Shown here: one piece after another, positions 44,596 through 53,072 of the stretch
Position numbering within the stretch: position 1 is the stretch's first letter
Layout of the letters: every line of letters begins with the position of its first letter
DNA from: a bacterium
Lineage (GTDB): Bacteria > Pseudomonadota > Alphaproteobacteria > Sphingomonadales > Sphingomonadaceae
NCBI GenBank assembly: GCA_030824575.1
Contig: JAVBXL010000047.1
Location: 1-64,000, forward strand
Length of the DNA stretch: 64,000 nucleotides
Direction: 5' to 3'
Notes under the pieces: generated by a model
Database searches by the model: none
What the model saw: the letters and a program-made list of their open reading frames with translations, nothing else
What the model was told of the DNA's origin: nothing
Made by a program: the position numbers and the translations under genes

Positions 44596-44604
44596 CACGA
44601 ATAT
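44596..44604 (-). promoter_or_regulatory. ATATTCGTG box upstream of the MetE-like gene
   Basis: Exact 9-bp match (minus strand) to 38622-38630. It lies within a wider TTCAC ... GTGAA dyad (44594-44624). Confidence 0.4.
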
Positions 44605-44678
44605 GGGTATATCATAAATGTGAACCGCTCCGCAGTCGGATGAGCGCCGCATCTGGACAATCTCGCCGCCATGCCTAT

Positions 44679-44692
44679 ATACCGATCGGTAT
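44679..44692. promoter_or_regulatory. TetR operator (ATACCGATCGGTAT)
   Basis: A perfect 14-bp palindrome ending inside the first ATG of the TetR gene (44691), with an AT-rich stretch (CCTATAT) just before it. A near copy (12 of 14) lies at the efflux operon promoter (45387-45400). Confidence 0.8.
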
Positions 44693-45302
44693 GAAAATGG
44701 CAGCCGAACCCGTAACGAGAGGACGCCCGCGGGAATTTGATCCCGAGGAAGCCCTGTCGGCTGCGCTTCAGGTCTTCTGGACGCGCGGCTATGAAGGGGC
44801 CTCGCTGGCCGAACTGACCGAGGCGATGGGCATCACCAAGCCCAGCCTCTACGCCTGTTTCGGGAACAAGGAAGCCCTGTTTCACAAGGCGCTCGACCTC
44901 TATGAGCGCGACAAGCTCTGCTATATGCGCTCCGCCCTTGATGCGCCGACCGCGCGCGGTGTGGCCGAACGACTGCTGCGCGGTACGCTGCAAATCCAGA
45001 CCGGCGGCAGCGACCCGCGCGCCTGCCTGGGCGTCATCTCCATGGTCGCCTGCACCACCCAGGCCGACTCGATCAAGACCGACGTGATCGCCCGCCGCGC
45101 CTCCTCCGACAAGGCGCTGGTCGAACGACTGGAACGCGCCAAGGCCGAAGGCGACCTGCCGACCGGGGTTGAGCCTGCCGCGATCGCCACCTATCTGACC
45201 GCCGTCATTCAGGGCATGGGCGTGCAGGCCAGCGGCGGGGCGACGCCCGCGCAGCTGGAACAACTGGTCGAAACCACCCTGGCGATGTGGCCCACCGCCT
45301 GA
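44691..45302 (+). CDS. TetR family repressor of the RND efflux operon
   Basis: A 203-residue TetR protein (MKMAAEPVTRGRPREFDPEEALSAALQVFWTRGYEGASLAELTEAMGITKPSLYACFGNKEALFHKALDLYER). The DNA-binding domain covers about 8-65 and is followed by a ligand domain ending in TTLAMWP. The ATG at 44691 overlaps the operator, so translation may start without a leader, or at ATG 44697. The gene lies 350 bp upstream of the efflux operon on the same strand and both carry the same operator. Confidence 0.92.
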   Translation: MKMAAEPVTRGRPREFDPEEALSAALQVFWTRGYEGASLAELTEAMGITKPSLYACFGNKEALFHKALDLYERDKLCYMRSALDAPTARGVAERLLRGTLQIQTGGSDPRACLGVISMVACTTQADSIKTDVIARRASSDKALVERLERAKAEGDLPTGVEPAAIATYLTAVIQGMGVQASGGATPAQLEQLVETTLAMWPTA

Positions 45303-45361
45303 GCCTTTCCGCCCCGTTCAGGACCGCTTCATAAATTTTTACCAAGCGGTACAGAAAGCGG

Positions 45362-45400
45362 TTGACGACATGCTGCATCGCATTATATACCGATAAGTAT
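45362..45400 (+). promoter_or_regulatory. Promoter and second TetR operator of the efflux operon
   Basis: TTGACG (45362-45367) and TATATA (45384-45389) form a promoter with 16-nt spacing. ATACCGATAAGTAT (45387-45400) overlaps the -10 region and differs from the TetR site at two bases. Confidence 0.75.
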
Positions 45401-45436
45401 GAAATCCGGCTGAGGCATCGCCTCCAAGGAGGCCCA

Positions 45437-45469
45437 ATGGCAAAAGCCTGTTTATCCATAAGCGAGTGA
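45437..45469 (+). CDS. Possible 10-residue leader peptide
   Basis: ATG at 45437 follows AAGGAGG (45426-45432) and encodes MAKACLSISE then stop. The Shine-Dalgarno is itself part of a dyad GCCTCCAAGGAGGC (45420-45433). It lies in the 250-nt leader of the efflux operon. Whether it is translated or regulatory is unknown. Nothing else was recognised in the 45303-45651 gap apart from the promoter and operator at 45362-45400. Confidence 0.35.
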   Translation: MAKACLSISE

Positions 45470-45651
45470 CATCGACTTAACGGCCGTTTAGGCGCGCCGC
45501 ATCTGAATCAACATCTGGTCATGCCGGACGGGGTGAACGCCCTGCTGCGTATGCCGCTGCGCATTCCGATCCCATCGGGGTTTGGGAGACGGTCTCGCTC
45601 ATCCTGAACGGGTGGCGTGGCCATCATGCGCGCAATCAGGGGACGAATATC

Positions 45652-46053
45652 ATGGCCTATATCGATTTTGCCCAGCCGCTGCTCGCGGTGGGGGATGGCA
45701 TCCCTTTGTCCGTCGTGCGCGATCGTATCAAGGCGACCGCCACCGGCTTTTCGCCGACCGAATGGCAAATTGTGCAACTGGCGCGCGGCGATGGCCTAGC
45801 GTCGCTGCGCGAGCCGGGCCTTTGGACCCGGATTAAGACCATGATTTTCGGGCCGCAACCGCATTTCCGGCTCGCCAGCACACGGCTGGAAGCGCTGCGC
45901 CGGCTCGCCGTGGAAGGATGGCATAACGGCTTTGCCGTCCGCCCGTCCGCCATCACCGATTTCCGCAAGGCGGGTTTCAGCGAGGGACAGCTGGAGCTGC
46001 TCCTTTCCGCGATCACCGCCGCGCGCCACAGCATCAAGGGGACTGTCGCATGA
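45652..46053 (+). CDS. Conserved hypothetical protein, first gene of the RND operon
   Basis: A 133-residue soluble protein starting MAYIDFAQPLLAVGDGIPLSVV. No signal peptide or membrane helix is visible. GPQPHFRLASTRLEALRRLAVEGWHNGFAVRPSAITDFRKAGFSEGQLELLLSAI suggests a helical protein. It overlaps the adaptor gene by 4 nt (ATGA), so it is part of the pump operon. I do not recognise a family; a small regulatory or accessory protein is possible. Confidence 0.65.
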   Translation: MAYIDFAQPLLAVGDGIPLSVVRDRIKATATGFSPTEWQIVQLARGDGLASLREPGLWTRIKTMIFGPQPHFRLASTRLEALRRLAVEGWHNGFAVRPSAITDFRKAGFSEGQLELLLSAITAARHSIKGTVA

Positions 46054-47321
46054 ACATGATCACGAAGATCGACGCGGACGCGCCGGCCGGGGACATCCGG
46101 TCGGAAAATGCAGGCAAGCGCTGGAGTGGCCGGCATGTCGCCTGGGCCGCGCTGGCGCTGGCGATCGTCGGCGGCGTGACCTGGAAATATGCCGGACAGC
46201 CGCAGGCGCAGGCGTCCGCCGCGGCGGTGGTGACCGTGGGCGTCGCCGCGCCGCTGATGCGGCAGGTGGTGCAATGGGACGATTATGTCGGCCGCTTCGC
46301 CCCCAGCCAGACGGTCGACGTGCGGCCGCGCGTGTCGGGTCCGGTGACCGCGATCCATTTTCGCGACGGCGACATCGTGCGCAAGGGGCAGTTGCTCTTC
46401 ACGCTCGACCAGCGGCCCTTCCTCGCCGCGCTCGCCGAAGCCCGCGCCAATGTCGCCAGCGCGCAGAGCGGACTGCGGCTGGCGCAGGCCGACTATGCCC
46501 GCGTCCAGCGCCTGAACGGCGACGAAGCGGTATCGGCCAGCGAGATCGACACGCTGCGCGCCCGTCTTCAGGCGGCACAGGCCGCGCTCGCCGCGGCCGA
46601 CGCCCGCGCCCGGACCCGCGCGCTGGATGTCGAATTCACGCTGATCCGCGCCCCTATTTCCGGCCGGGTGTCCGACCGGAAGGTCGATATCGGCAATCTG
46701 GTGTCGGGGGCGGAAGGGGCGGGTGCCAGCCTGCTCACCACCATCAATGCGCTCGACCCCATCTATTTCAGCTTCGATGCGTCCGAAGCGCTGTTCCTGA
46801 AATCGCAGCGCGACCATGCGGATGGCAATAGCGGCGAAGTCGAAATCCGTTTGCAGGACGAGGCCGATTATCGCTGGAAGGGGCGACTCGACTTTACCGA
46901 CAATGGGCTGGACCCCCGGTCGGGCACCATTCGCGGTCGCGCCGTGCTCAGCAATCCCGACCTGTTCCTGACCCCTGGCCTGTTCGGCAATATGCGCCTG
47001 TCCAGCGGCGGGAAAGTCAATGCTCTGCTGGTGCCGGACGAGGCGATCCAGTCCGACCAGGCGCTCAAGACGGTGCTGGTGGTCGACCGCGACGATGTCG
47101 TCGCCGCCAAGCCGGTGCAGCTTGGGCCGCTGGTCGACGGGCTGCGGATCATCCGTTCGGGCCTGTCGCCGCAGGACAAAGTGGTCGTAGCCAATGTGCA
47201 GGCGGCCATGCCCGGCACGAAGGTCGCAACCCGTAGCGCGTCGATCAGGGCGGTGGCCGCGCCGATCACCCCGACCGACGGGGCCGCGCCGGTCGCGTCG
47301 CAGGCGACCTTCGAGCGGTAA
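46050..47321 (+). CDS. RND efflux periplasmic adaptor protein
   Basis: A 423-residue membrane fusion protein. One N-terminal helix (VAWAALALAIVGGVTWKYA) anchors it, since there is no lipobox. The biotinyl-lipoyl domain appears as VDVRPRVSGPVTAIHFRDGDIVRKGQLLFTLDQRPF, with a coiled-coil hairpin (about 110-185) and the beta-barrel VEFTLIRAPISGRVSDRKVDIGNLV. The C-terminal membrane-proximal domain ends in a Pro/Ala-rich tail. It links the inner-membrane pump to the outer-membrane channel of the same operon. Confidence 0.92.
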   Translation: MNMITKIDADAPAGDIRSENAGKRWSGRHVAWAALALAIVGGVTWKYAGQPQAQASAAAVVTVGVAAPLMRQVVQWDDYVGRFAPSQTVDVRPRVSGPVTAIHFRDGDIVRKGQLLFTLDQRPFLAALAEARANVASAQSGLRLAQADYARVQRLNGDEAVSASEIDTLRARLQAAQAALAAADARARTRALDVEFTLIRAPISGRVSDRKVDIGNLVSGAEGAGASLLTTINALDPIYFSFDASEALFLKSQRDHADGNSGEVEIRLQDEADYRWKGRLDFTDNGLDPRSGTIRGRAVLSNPDLFLTPGLFGNMRLSSGGKVNALLVPDEAIQSDQALKTVLVVDRDDVVAAKPVQLGPLVDGLRIIRSGLSPQDKVVVANVQAAMPGTKVATRSASIRAVAAPITPTDGAAPVASQATFER

Positions 47322-47414
47322 CAGCCGCCTTTCTCGCTGAACATTCCTGCCCGTGATCCGCCGCCATGGCGGATCGCGCGCCCTCCCTTTTGCCCTCCGC
47401 AAAGGACTTGCCCG

Positions 47415-50400
47415 ATGCGTTTCTCGCGCTTTTTCATCGACCGGCCGATCTTCGCCGCTGTTATCGCGGTGGTCATCACCGTGGTCGGTGCGCTGGCCTT
47501 TATCGGCCTGCCGGTCAGCCAATATCCCGACATCGTGCCCCCCACGGTCACAGTGGCCGCCCAATATCCCGGCGCGTCCGCCGAAACGGTCGCGTCGACC
47601 GTGGCCGCGCCGATCGAACAGGAAATCAACGGCGTTGACGACATGCTCTATCAGAGCAGCCAGTCGACCGGCGATGGGAAGGTGACGATCACCGTCACCT
47701 TCAAGATCGGCACCGACCTGGATGCAGCCCAGGTGCTTGTCCAGAACCGCGTCGCCGTCGCCGTGCCCCGCCTGCCCGAAGAGGTGCAGCGGTTGGGCGT
47801 GGTGACGCGCAAGACGACGCCCGAATTTCTGATGGTGGTCAACCTCCAGTCGCCCGACGGCACGTTCGACCGCAATTACCTGTCCAACTATGCACTGACC
47901 CAGGTGCGCGACCGGCTGGCCCGGCTTGACGGCGTGGGTGACGTGCAACTGTTCGGATCGCGCGACTATGCGATGCGGGTCTGGATCGATCCGGGCCGCG
48001 CCGCCGCGATGGACCTGACGGCGGGCGAGATCGTGTCAGCGCTGCGCGCGCAGAATGTCCAGGTGTCGGCCGGTTCGATCGGCCAACCGCCCTATGACCG
48101 GGGCGAAGCCTTCCAGCTCGGCGTCGAGATGCAGGGCCGCCTGACATCTCCCGACCAGTTCGCCAACATCGTCATCCGCAGCGACGCCAACGGCCGCCAA
48201 GTGCGGGTGCGCGATGTGGCGCGCGTGGAACTCGGCGCGCAGGATTATGCGATCAACACCTATCTGTCGGGCAAGCCCACCGTCGTCATCGCGGTGATGC
48301 AGCGCCCCGGCTCCAACGCGCTCGACGCGGCGGAGCATGTGAAGGCGGAAATGGACCAACTGTCCCAGCGCTTCCCCAAGGGGCTGGAATATAGCGTCAT
48401 CTACAATCCCACCGAATTTATCAGCCAGTCGATCGACGCGGTCTATCAGACCCTGATCGAAGCGGTGCTGCTGGTCGTCCTCGTCATCCTGGTCTTCTTA
48501 CAAAACTGGCGCGCGGCGATCATCCCGATCATCGCCATCCCGGTATCGTTGATCGGCACCGCGACGATCCTGGCGGGCCTGGGCTATTCGCTCAACAACC
48601 TGTCACTGTTCGGCCTTGTGCTGGCGATCGGCATCGTCGTGGATGATGCCATCGTCGTGGTCGAAAATGTCGAGCGCAATATCGGCCGGGGCATGTCCCC
48701 GCTGGAGGCTGCACGCACGTCGATGGACGAGGTGTCGGGCGCGCTGGTGGCGATCGTGCTGGTGCTGTGCGCGGTGTTCGTACCGACGCTGTTCATCACC
48801 GGCATTTCCGGCGCTTTCTACCAGCAGTTCGCGGTCACCATCTCGACCGCAACGGTGATCTCTCTGATATTGTCTCTCACGCTGTCGCCTGCCGCCGCCG
48901 CCCTGCTGCTGCACGCCAAGCACGGCCCACGCGACCGCAGCAACGACCCGCTCTGGCGGCAGAAGCTGGGCATAGCGGTCGATGGCTTCAACAACGGCTT
49001 TGATCGGATGAGCGAGGGCTATGCCCGCCTCACCCGTTGGCTGGTGGCGCGGCCCAAGAAGATGCTGGCGACCTATGCCGGGCTGATCGTGGCGACCGCA
49101 GGCCTGTTCTGGGTGACGCCCGCAGGCTTCATCCCGTCGCAGGACCAGGGCTATTTCCTGGCCGTGGTGCAACTCCCCTCCGGCGCATCGCTCGAACGCA
49201 CGGACAAGGTGACGCGCGAGGTGGCGGACAAGATCCTGCCGATCAAGGGCTTGCGCGGCGCGGTGATGTTCGCCGGCTTCCATGGCCCGTCGCAGACCGC
49301 TGCGCCCAATTCGGCGGCGATCTACTTTCCCTTCAAGAGCTTTGCCGAACGCAAGGCGGAGGGCGTCACCTATGCCGGGATCATGGAACAGGCGAACAAG
49401 GCGATGGCCGGCTATGACAAGGCGCGCATCCTGCTGGTGCCGCCCCCGGTCATTCAGGGCATCGGGTCGGCCGGCGGCTATCGCATCATGCTGGAGGACC
49501 GGCAGGACCGCGGCTATGCCGAACTGAACAAGGTCGGGCAGGATTTCATCGCCAAGGCGAACCAGACGCCCGGCCTGTCGATGATCTACACCCTGTTCGA
49601 CGTCAGCACCCCGCGCATCTACGCCGATGTCGACCGGGCCAAGGCCGATCTGCTGGGTGTCCCGCCGGAGCGGGTGTTCGAAGCGATGCAGGTCTATCTG
49701 GGGTCCGCCTTCGTCAACGACTTCAACCTGCTGGGCCGCACCTATCGCGTCACCGCGCAGGCGGATGCGGAACATCGTGGGACCGTGGCGGATATCGCCA
49801 ACCTCAAGACGCGGTCCAACGCCGGGGGAATGGTGCCGATCGGCTCGGTCGCGACCTTCCGCGACAAGACCGGTCCCTATCGGGTGGTGCGCTATAATCT
49901 GATGCCCGCGGTGGAGGTCGATGGCGACACCGCGCCGGGCTATTCCTCCGGCCAGTCGCTCACGACCATCGACAAGATGAGCGCGGCGCTGCCTGAAGGC
50001 TATACGAGCGAATGGACCGGCATCGCCTATCAGCAGAAGAGCGCAGGCAACACCGCCGGCATCGTGTTTGGCATGGCCGTCTTCTTCGTCTTCCTGGTGC
50101 TGGCGGCGCAATATGAGAGCCTGACGCTGCCACTGGCGATCATCCTGATCGTGCCGATGTGCCTGTTCGCCGCAATGCTGGGCATCAACCTGCGGGGCAT
50201 GGATAACAATATCCTGACGCAGATCGGTCTGGTGGTGCTGATTGCCCTAGCGGCGAAGAACGCCATCCTGGTGGTGGAATTCGCCAAGCAGGCGGAGGAG
50301 GAACAGGGATTGTCGCCGGTGGAGGCCGCGGTGCAGGCGGCGCAGACTCGCTTGCGCCCCATCCTGATGACCAGCTTCGCCTTCATCCTGGGCGCAGTAC

Positions 50401-50597
50401 CGCTGGTGATCGCGACCGGCGCAGGGGCGGAATTGCGGCAGGCGCTGGGAACCGCCGTGTTCTTCGGCATGGCCGGCGTGACCGCCTTCGGCCTGCTCTT
50501 CACCCCCACCTTCTATGTCGTGTGCCGCGCGCTGGGCGATCGCTTCGCCCGCCGCCGGCGTCCAGAGGCCGACGCTGCCTTGCAGCCGGCCGAATGA
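47415..50597 (+). CDS. RND efflux transporter, HAE1 (AcrB) family
   Basis: A 1060-residue pump with the AcrB plan: 12 helices and two large periplasmic loops. The start MRFSRFFIDRPIFAAVIAVVITVVGALAFIGLPVSQYPDIVPPTV is typical. The proton-relay Asp pair is in LVLAIGIVVDDAIVVVENVER (helix 4) and the relay Lys in IALAAKNAILVVEFAKQAEEE (helix 10). It should export hydrophobic drugs or aromatic compounds. The outer-membrane factor gene follows 12 nt later. Confidence 0.95.
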   Translation: MRFSRFFIDRPIFAAVIAVVITVVGALAFIGLPVSQYPDIVPPTVTVAAQYPGASAETVASTVAAPIEQEINGVDDMLYQSSQSTGDGKVTITVTFKIGTDLDAAQVLVQNRVAVAVPRLPEEVQRLGVVTRKTTPEFLMVVNLQSPDGTFDRNYLSNYALTQVRDRLARLDGVGDVQLFGSRDYAMRVWIDPGRAAAMDLTAGEIVSALRAQNVQVSAGSIGQPPYDRGEAFQLGVEMQGRLTSPDQFANIVIRSDANGRQVRVRDVARVELGAQDYAINTYLSGKPTVVIAVMQRPGSNALDAAEHVKAEMDQLSQRFPKGLEYSVIYNPTEFISQSIDAVYQTLIEAVLLVVLVILVFLQNWRAAIIPIIAIPVSLIGTATILAGLGYSLNNLSLFGLVLAIGIVVDDAIVVVENVERNIGRGMSPLEAARTSMDEVSGALVAIVLVLCAVFVPTLFITGISGAFYQQFAVTISTATVISLILSLTLSPAAAALLLHAKHGPRDRSNDPLWRQKLGIAVDGFNNGFDRMSEGYARLTRWLVARPKKMLATYAGLIVATAGLFWVTPAGFIPSQDQGYFLAVVQLPSGASLERTDKVTREVADKILPIKGLRGAVMFAGFHGPSQTAAPNSAAIYFPFKSFAERKAEGVTYAGIMEQANKAMAGYDKARILLVPPPVIQGIGSAGGYRIMLEDRQDRGYAELNKVGQDFIAKANQTPGLSMIYTLFDVSTPRIYADVDRAKADLLGVPPERVFEAMQVYLGSAFVNDFNLLGRTYRVTAQADAEHRGTVADIANLKTRSNAGGMVPIGSVATFRDKTGPYRVVRYNLMPAVEVDGDTAPGYSSGQSLTTIDKMSAALPEGYTSEWTGIAYQQKSAGNTAGIVFGMAVFFVFLVLAAQYESLTLPLAIILIVPMCLFAAMLGINLRGMDNNILTQIGLVVLIALAAKNAILVVEFAKQAEEEQGLSPVEAAVQAAQTRLRPILMTSFAFILGAVPLVIATGAGAELRQALGTAVFFGMAGVTAFGLLFTPTFYVVCRALGDRFARRRRPEADAALQPAE

Positions 50598-50608
50598 GGA
50601 ACAAAGCT

Positions 50609-52021
50609 ATGACACGAAACTTCATCGCCCTTCTGCTCGGTGCGAGTGCGCTCACTGCCTGCGCGGCCGGGCCGGATTATCGGCCGCCTGCCACGCCCAC
50701 GACGGCCGCCGCGCCCTTCCTCGGCACAACCAACCCGGCGGTCAGCACGGCTGCAACGCAGGATCGTTGGTGGACGCTCTATCGCGATCCGCTGCTCGAC
50801 ACGCTGGTCGCGGATGCTCTCTCCGCCAACACCGACATTCGCGTGGCGGTGGCGCGGATCGAGCGGGCGCGCGCCTCGCTGCGTGGCGCCAAATCGGATC
50901 GCCTGCCGCAAACCAGCCTGGGCGCGTCGGGCACCTATAACCGGACGTCGGCGGCGCAATCGCTGCCGAACATCGACCGGGAGAACTGGGTGCTCGATGC
51001 CGGGCTGGACGTTGCCTACGAGGTCGATCTGTTCGGTCGGGTGAAGCGCGGGGTCGAAGCGGCGCGCGGCGACCTGGCGGCGGTGCAGGCGGACGCCGAC
51101 GGCGTGCGCGTCGCGGTGATCGCCGACACGGTGCGCGCTTACCTCGACGTCACCGCCACGGCCGAACGGCTGGCCGTGGCGCAGCGGACGGTGGCGCTGC
51201 TCGACCAGTCCATCCGCATCACCGGCGCGCGTTTCGAAGTCGGCCGGTCCGACCGGCTGGACGTGATCCGCGTCACCGCGCTGCGGGAGCAGCAAAAGGC
51301 GACGATCCCGGCCTTGGCGGCGGATCGGGACGCGGCGCTATTCCGGCTGGCGACGCTGACCGGGCGGACGCCGCAGCAACTGCCTGATACGGTGCGCGCG
51401 GCGACCCGCACGCCGCAACTGGCTCAGCCGATCCCGGTGGGGGACGGCCAGGCGCTGCTGGCGCGGCGGCCCGACGTGCGCGCGGCTGAGCGCAGGCTGG
51501 CGGCGGACACCGCGCGGATCGGCGTGGCGACTGCGGACCTCTATCCGCGCATCACGCTGGGCGGATCGGTCGGCACTACGGCGCTGGGTGGCGGCAATCT
51601 GCTGGGCGGCGGGCCATTGAACTGGGTGCTGGGGCCGCTCATCAGCTGGGCCTTTCCCAACACCGAAGCGATCCGCGCACGGATCGGCGCGGCGAAGGCG
51701 GACGGCGCTGCGTCGCTCGCAACCTTCGACGGTACGGTGCTACAGGCGCTGGAGGAAAGCGAACGCGCTTTGTCCGCCTATGCCCATGCGATCGAGCGCA
51801 CGCAGACGCTGGGCCTCGCGCGGGATGAAGCGGCGCGGGCAGCCCGGATCAGCCTGGCGCGGCAGCGCGAGGGGCAGATCGACTTCCTAACAGTGCTGGA
51901 CGCGCAACGCACGCTGGCCAGTGCCGAGGCGGACCTAGCGACCGCCACCCGCGCGCTATCCTTCGCACAGGTGGACCTGTTCCGCGCGCTGGGCGGTGGT
52001 TGGGGTCAGGCCGCGGCCTGA
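50609..52021 (+). CDS. Outer-membrane efflux lipoprotein (NodT/OprM family)
   Basis: A 470-residue outer-membrane factor. The lipoprotein signal MTRNFIALLLGASALTAC ends in a lipobox LTAC. The mature protein begins AAGPDYRPPATPTT and contains RWWTLYRDPLLDTLVADALSANTDIRVAVARIERARA, the family repeat, twice over. It completes the tripartite pump. The ATG at 50609 follows a GAGGAAC ribosome-binding site. Confidence 0.93.
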   Translation: MTRNFIALLLGASALTACAAGPDYRPPATPTTAAAPFLGTTNPAVSTAATQDRWWTLYRDPLLDTLVADALSANTDIRVAVARIERARASLRGAKSDRLPQTSLGASGTYNRTSAAQSLPNIDRENWVLDAGLDVAYEVDLFGRVKRGVEAARGDLAAVQADADGVRVAVIADTVRAYLDVTATAERLAVAQRTVALLDQSIRITGARFEVGRSDRLDVIRVTALREQQKATIPALAADRDAALFRLATLTGRTPQQLPDTVRAATRTPQLAQPIPVGDGQALLARRPDVRAAERRLAADTARIGVATADLYPRITLGGSVGTTALGGGNLLGGGPLNWVLGPLISWAFPNTEAIRARIGAAKADGAASLATFDGTVLQALEESERALSAYAHAIERTQTLGLARDEAARAARISLARQREGQIDFLTVLDAQRTLASAEADLATATRALSFAQVDLFRALGGGWGQAAA

Positions 52022-52041
52022 CCCCACACCATTGATCGGCT

Positions 52042-52878
52042 TCAGGCCTGGGTCTTCGCCTTGCTCAGGTCATAGGCGCCCAGACCCGGCTTGTAGCTCT
52101 TCTCGTCGATGAACTGGCGGATACCTTCCTTGCGGCCTTCGCTCTTGTCGTGAAAATTGGCCGCTTCCTGCATCCGGACCAGATAATCTTCCGCCTCGTC
52201 ATAGGTCATGGTGCCGACGCGGCGGACGGCATCCTTGGCGAATTTCAGCGCTACCGGATTCTTGCTTAGCAGCATTTCGGCGACCTGCGTCGTGCGGGCC
52301 TTGAGCTGCTCCAGCGGAACGCTTTCATTGACCAGCCGCATGGCGGACGCTGCCTTGCCGTCGATCAGGTCGCCGGTCAGCGTCAGCCACATGGCGTCGC
52401 GCATCGGCAGCAGGTCGACCACCACTTTGGTCACGCCGCCGCCGGGCAGGATGCCCCAGTTGATTTCAGACAAGCCGAACTGCGCCTCGTCCGCGCAGAT
52501 GGCGAGGTCGCAGGCGAAGAGCGGGCCGAAGCCGCCGCCGAAACACCAGCCATTGACCATCGCGATGGTCGGCTTTTGAAACCAGCGCAGGCGGCGGAAC
52601 CAGCCATAGCTTTCCGCCTGCGACTTGCGCACGCCGCGCAGGCCCAGCGATTCGGTTTCGCGGAAATATTCCTTCAGGTCCATGCCCGCCGACCAGGCGG
52701 TGCCTTCGCCACCCAGCACCAGCACGCCGACATCGTCGTTAAATTCCAGCTCGTCCAGCACTTCCATCATGCGCCGGTTGAGCGTGGGGCTCATCGCGTT
52801 GCGCTTGGCCGGCCGGGCGAAATTCACCCAGGCGATGCGGTTTTCGACAAGTACCGAAACGACGTCTTGATCTTCCAT
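52042..52878 (-). CDS. ferB: Hydroxycinnamoyl-CoA hydratase/lyase (FerB/Ech-like)
   Basis: A 278-residue crotonase-family enzyme starting MEDQDVVSVLVENRIAWVNFARPAKRNAMSPTLNRRMMEVLDELE. LGGEGTAWSAGMDLKEYFRETE is diagnostic for the p-hydroxycinnamoyl-CoA hydratase/lyase group. KPTIAMVNGWCFGGGFGPLFACDLAICADEAQFGLSEINWGILPGGGVTK contains the catalytic Glu region. It converts feruloyl- or coumaroyl-CoA to vanillin or 4-hydroxybenzaldehyde plus acetyl-CoA. It lies 23 kb from the ferA-like gene but its promoter carries the same operator. Confidence 0.9.
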   Translation of the reverse strand: MEDQDVVSVLVENRIAWVNFARPAKRNAMSPTLNRRMMEVLDELEFNDDVGVLVLGGEGTAWSAGMDLKEYFRETESLGLRGVRKSQAESYGWFRRLRWFQKPTIAMVNGWCFGGGFGPLFACDLAICADEAQFGLSEINWGILPGGGVTKVVVDLLPMRDAMWLTLTGDLIDGKAASAMRLVNESVPLEQLKARTTQVAEMLLSKNPVALKFAKDAVRRVGTMTYDEAEDYLVRMQEAANFHDKSEGRKEGIRQFIDEKSYKPGLGAYDLSKAKTQA

Positions 52879-52919
52879 CACCTTGGCTCCTCTGGCGGCC
52901 TGCACTATCGGCCTTGCAA

Positions 52920-52940
52920 TATGTATCACAGGCATACAAT
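52920..52940 (-). promoter_or_regulatory. FerC-type operator, site 4 (ferB-like promoter)
   Basis: TATGTATC-ACAG-GCATACAAT, 41 nt upstream of the hydratase/lyase ATG. It differs from site 2 (27505) at only a few positions and keeps the same spacing. Confidence 0.78.
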
Positions 52941-53021
52941 GCGCGATGCGCGACTGGCAAGGCTTTTTTGCGACGGTCAGCGGGCCGGCGTGCCTTGACA
53001 AACAGCGGGGCAGCCACGATG

Positions 53022-53035
53022 ATAACGATCGTTAT
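53022..53035 (+). promoter_or_regulatory. ATAACGATCGTTAT palindrome, site 3 (SDR-flavocytochrome operon)
   Basis: A perfect 14-bp palindrome 37 nt upstream of the SDR start. TTGACA (52995-53000) provides a -35 and the palindrome covers the -10 area, fitting a repressor site. Confidence 0.88.
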
Positions 53036-53072
53036 TAAATAAAGGCCGGCGCGATCGGCAAAGCGAGGCGAG

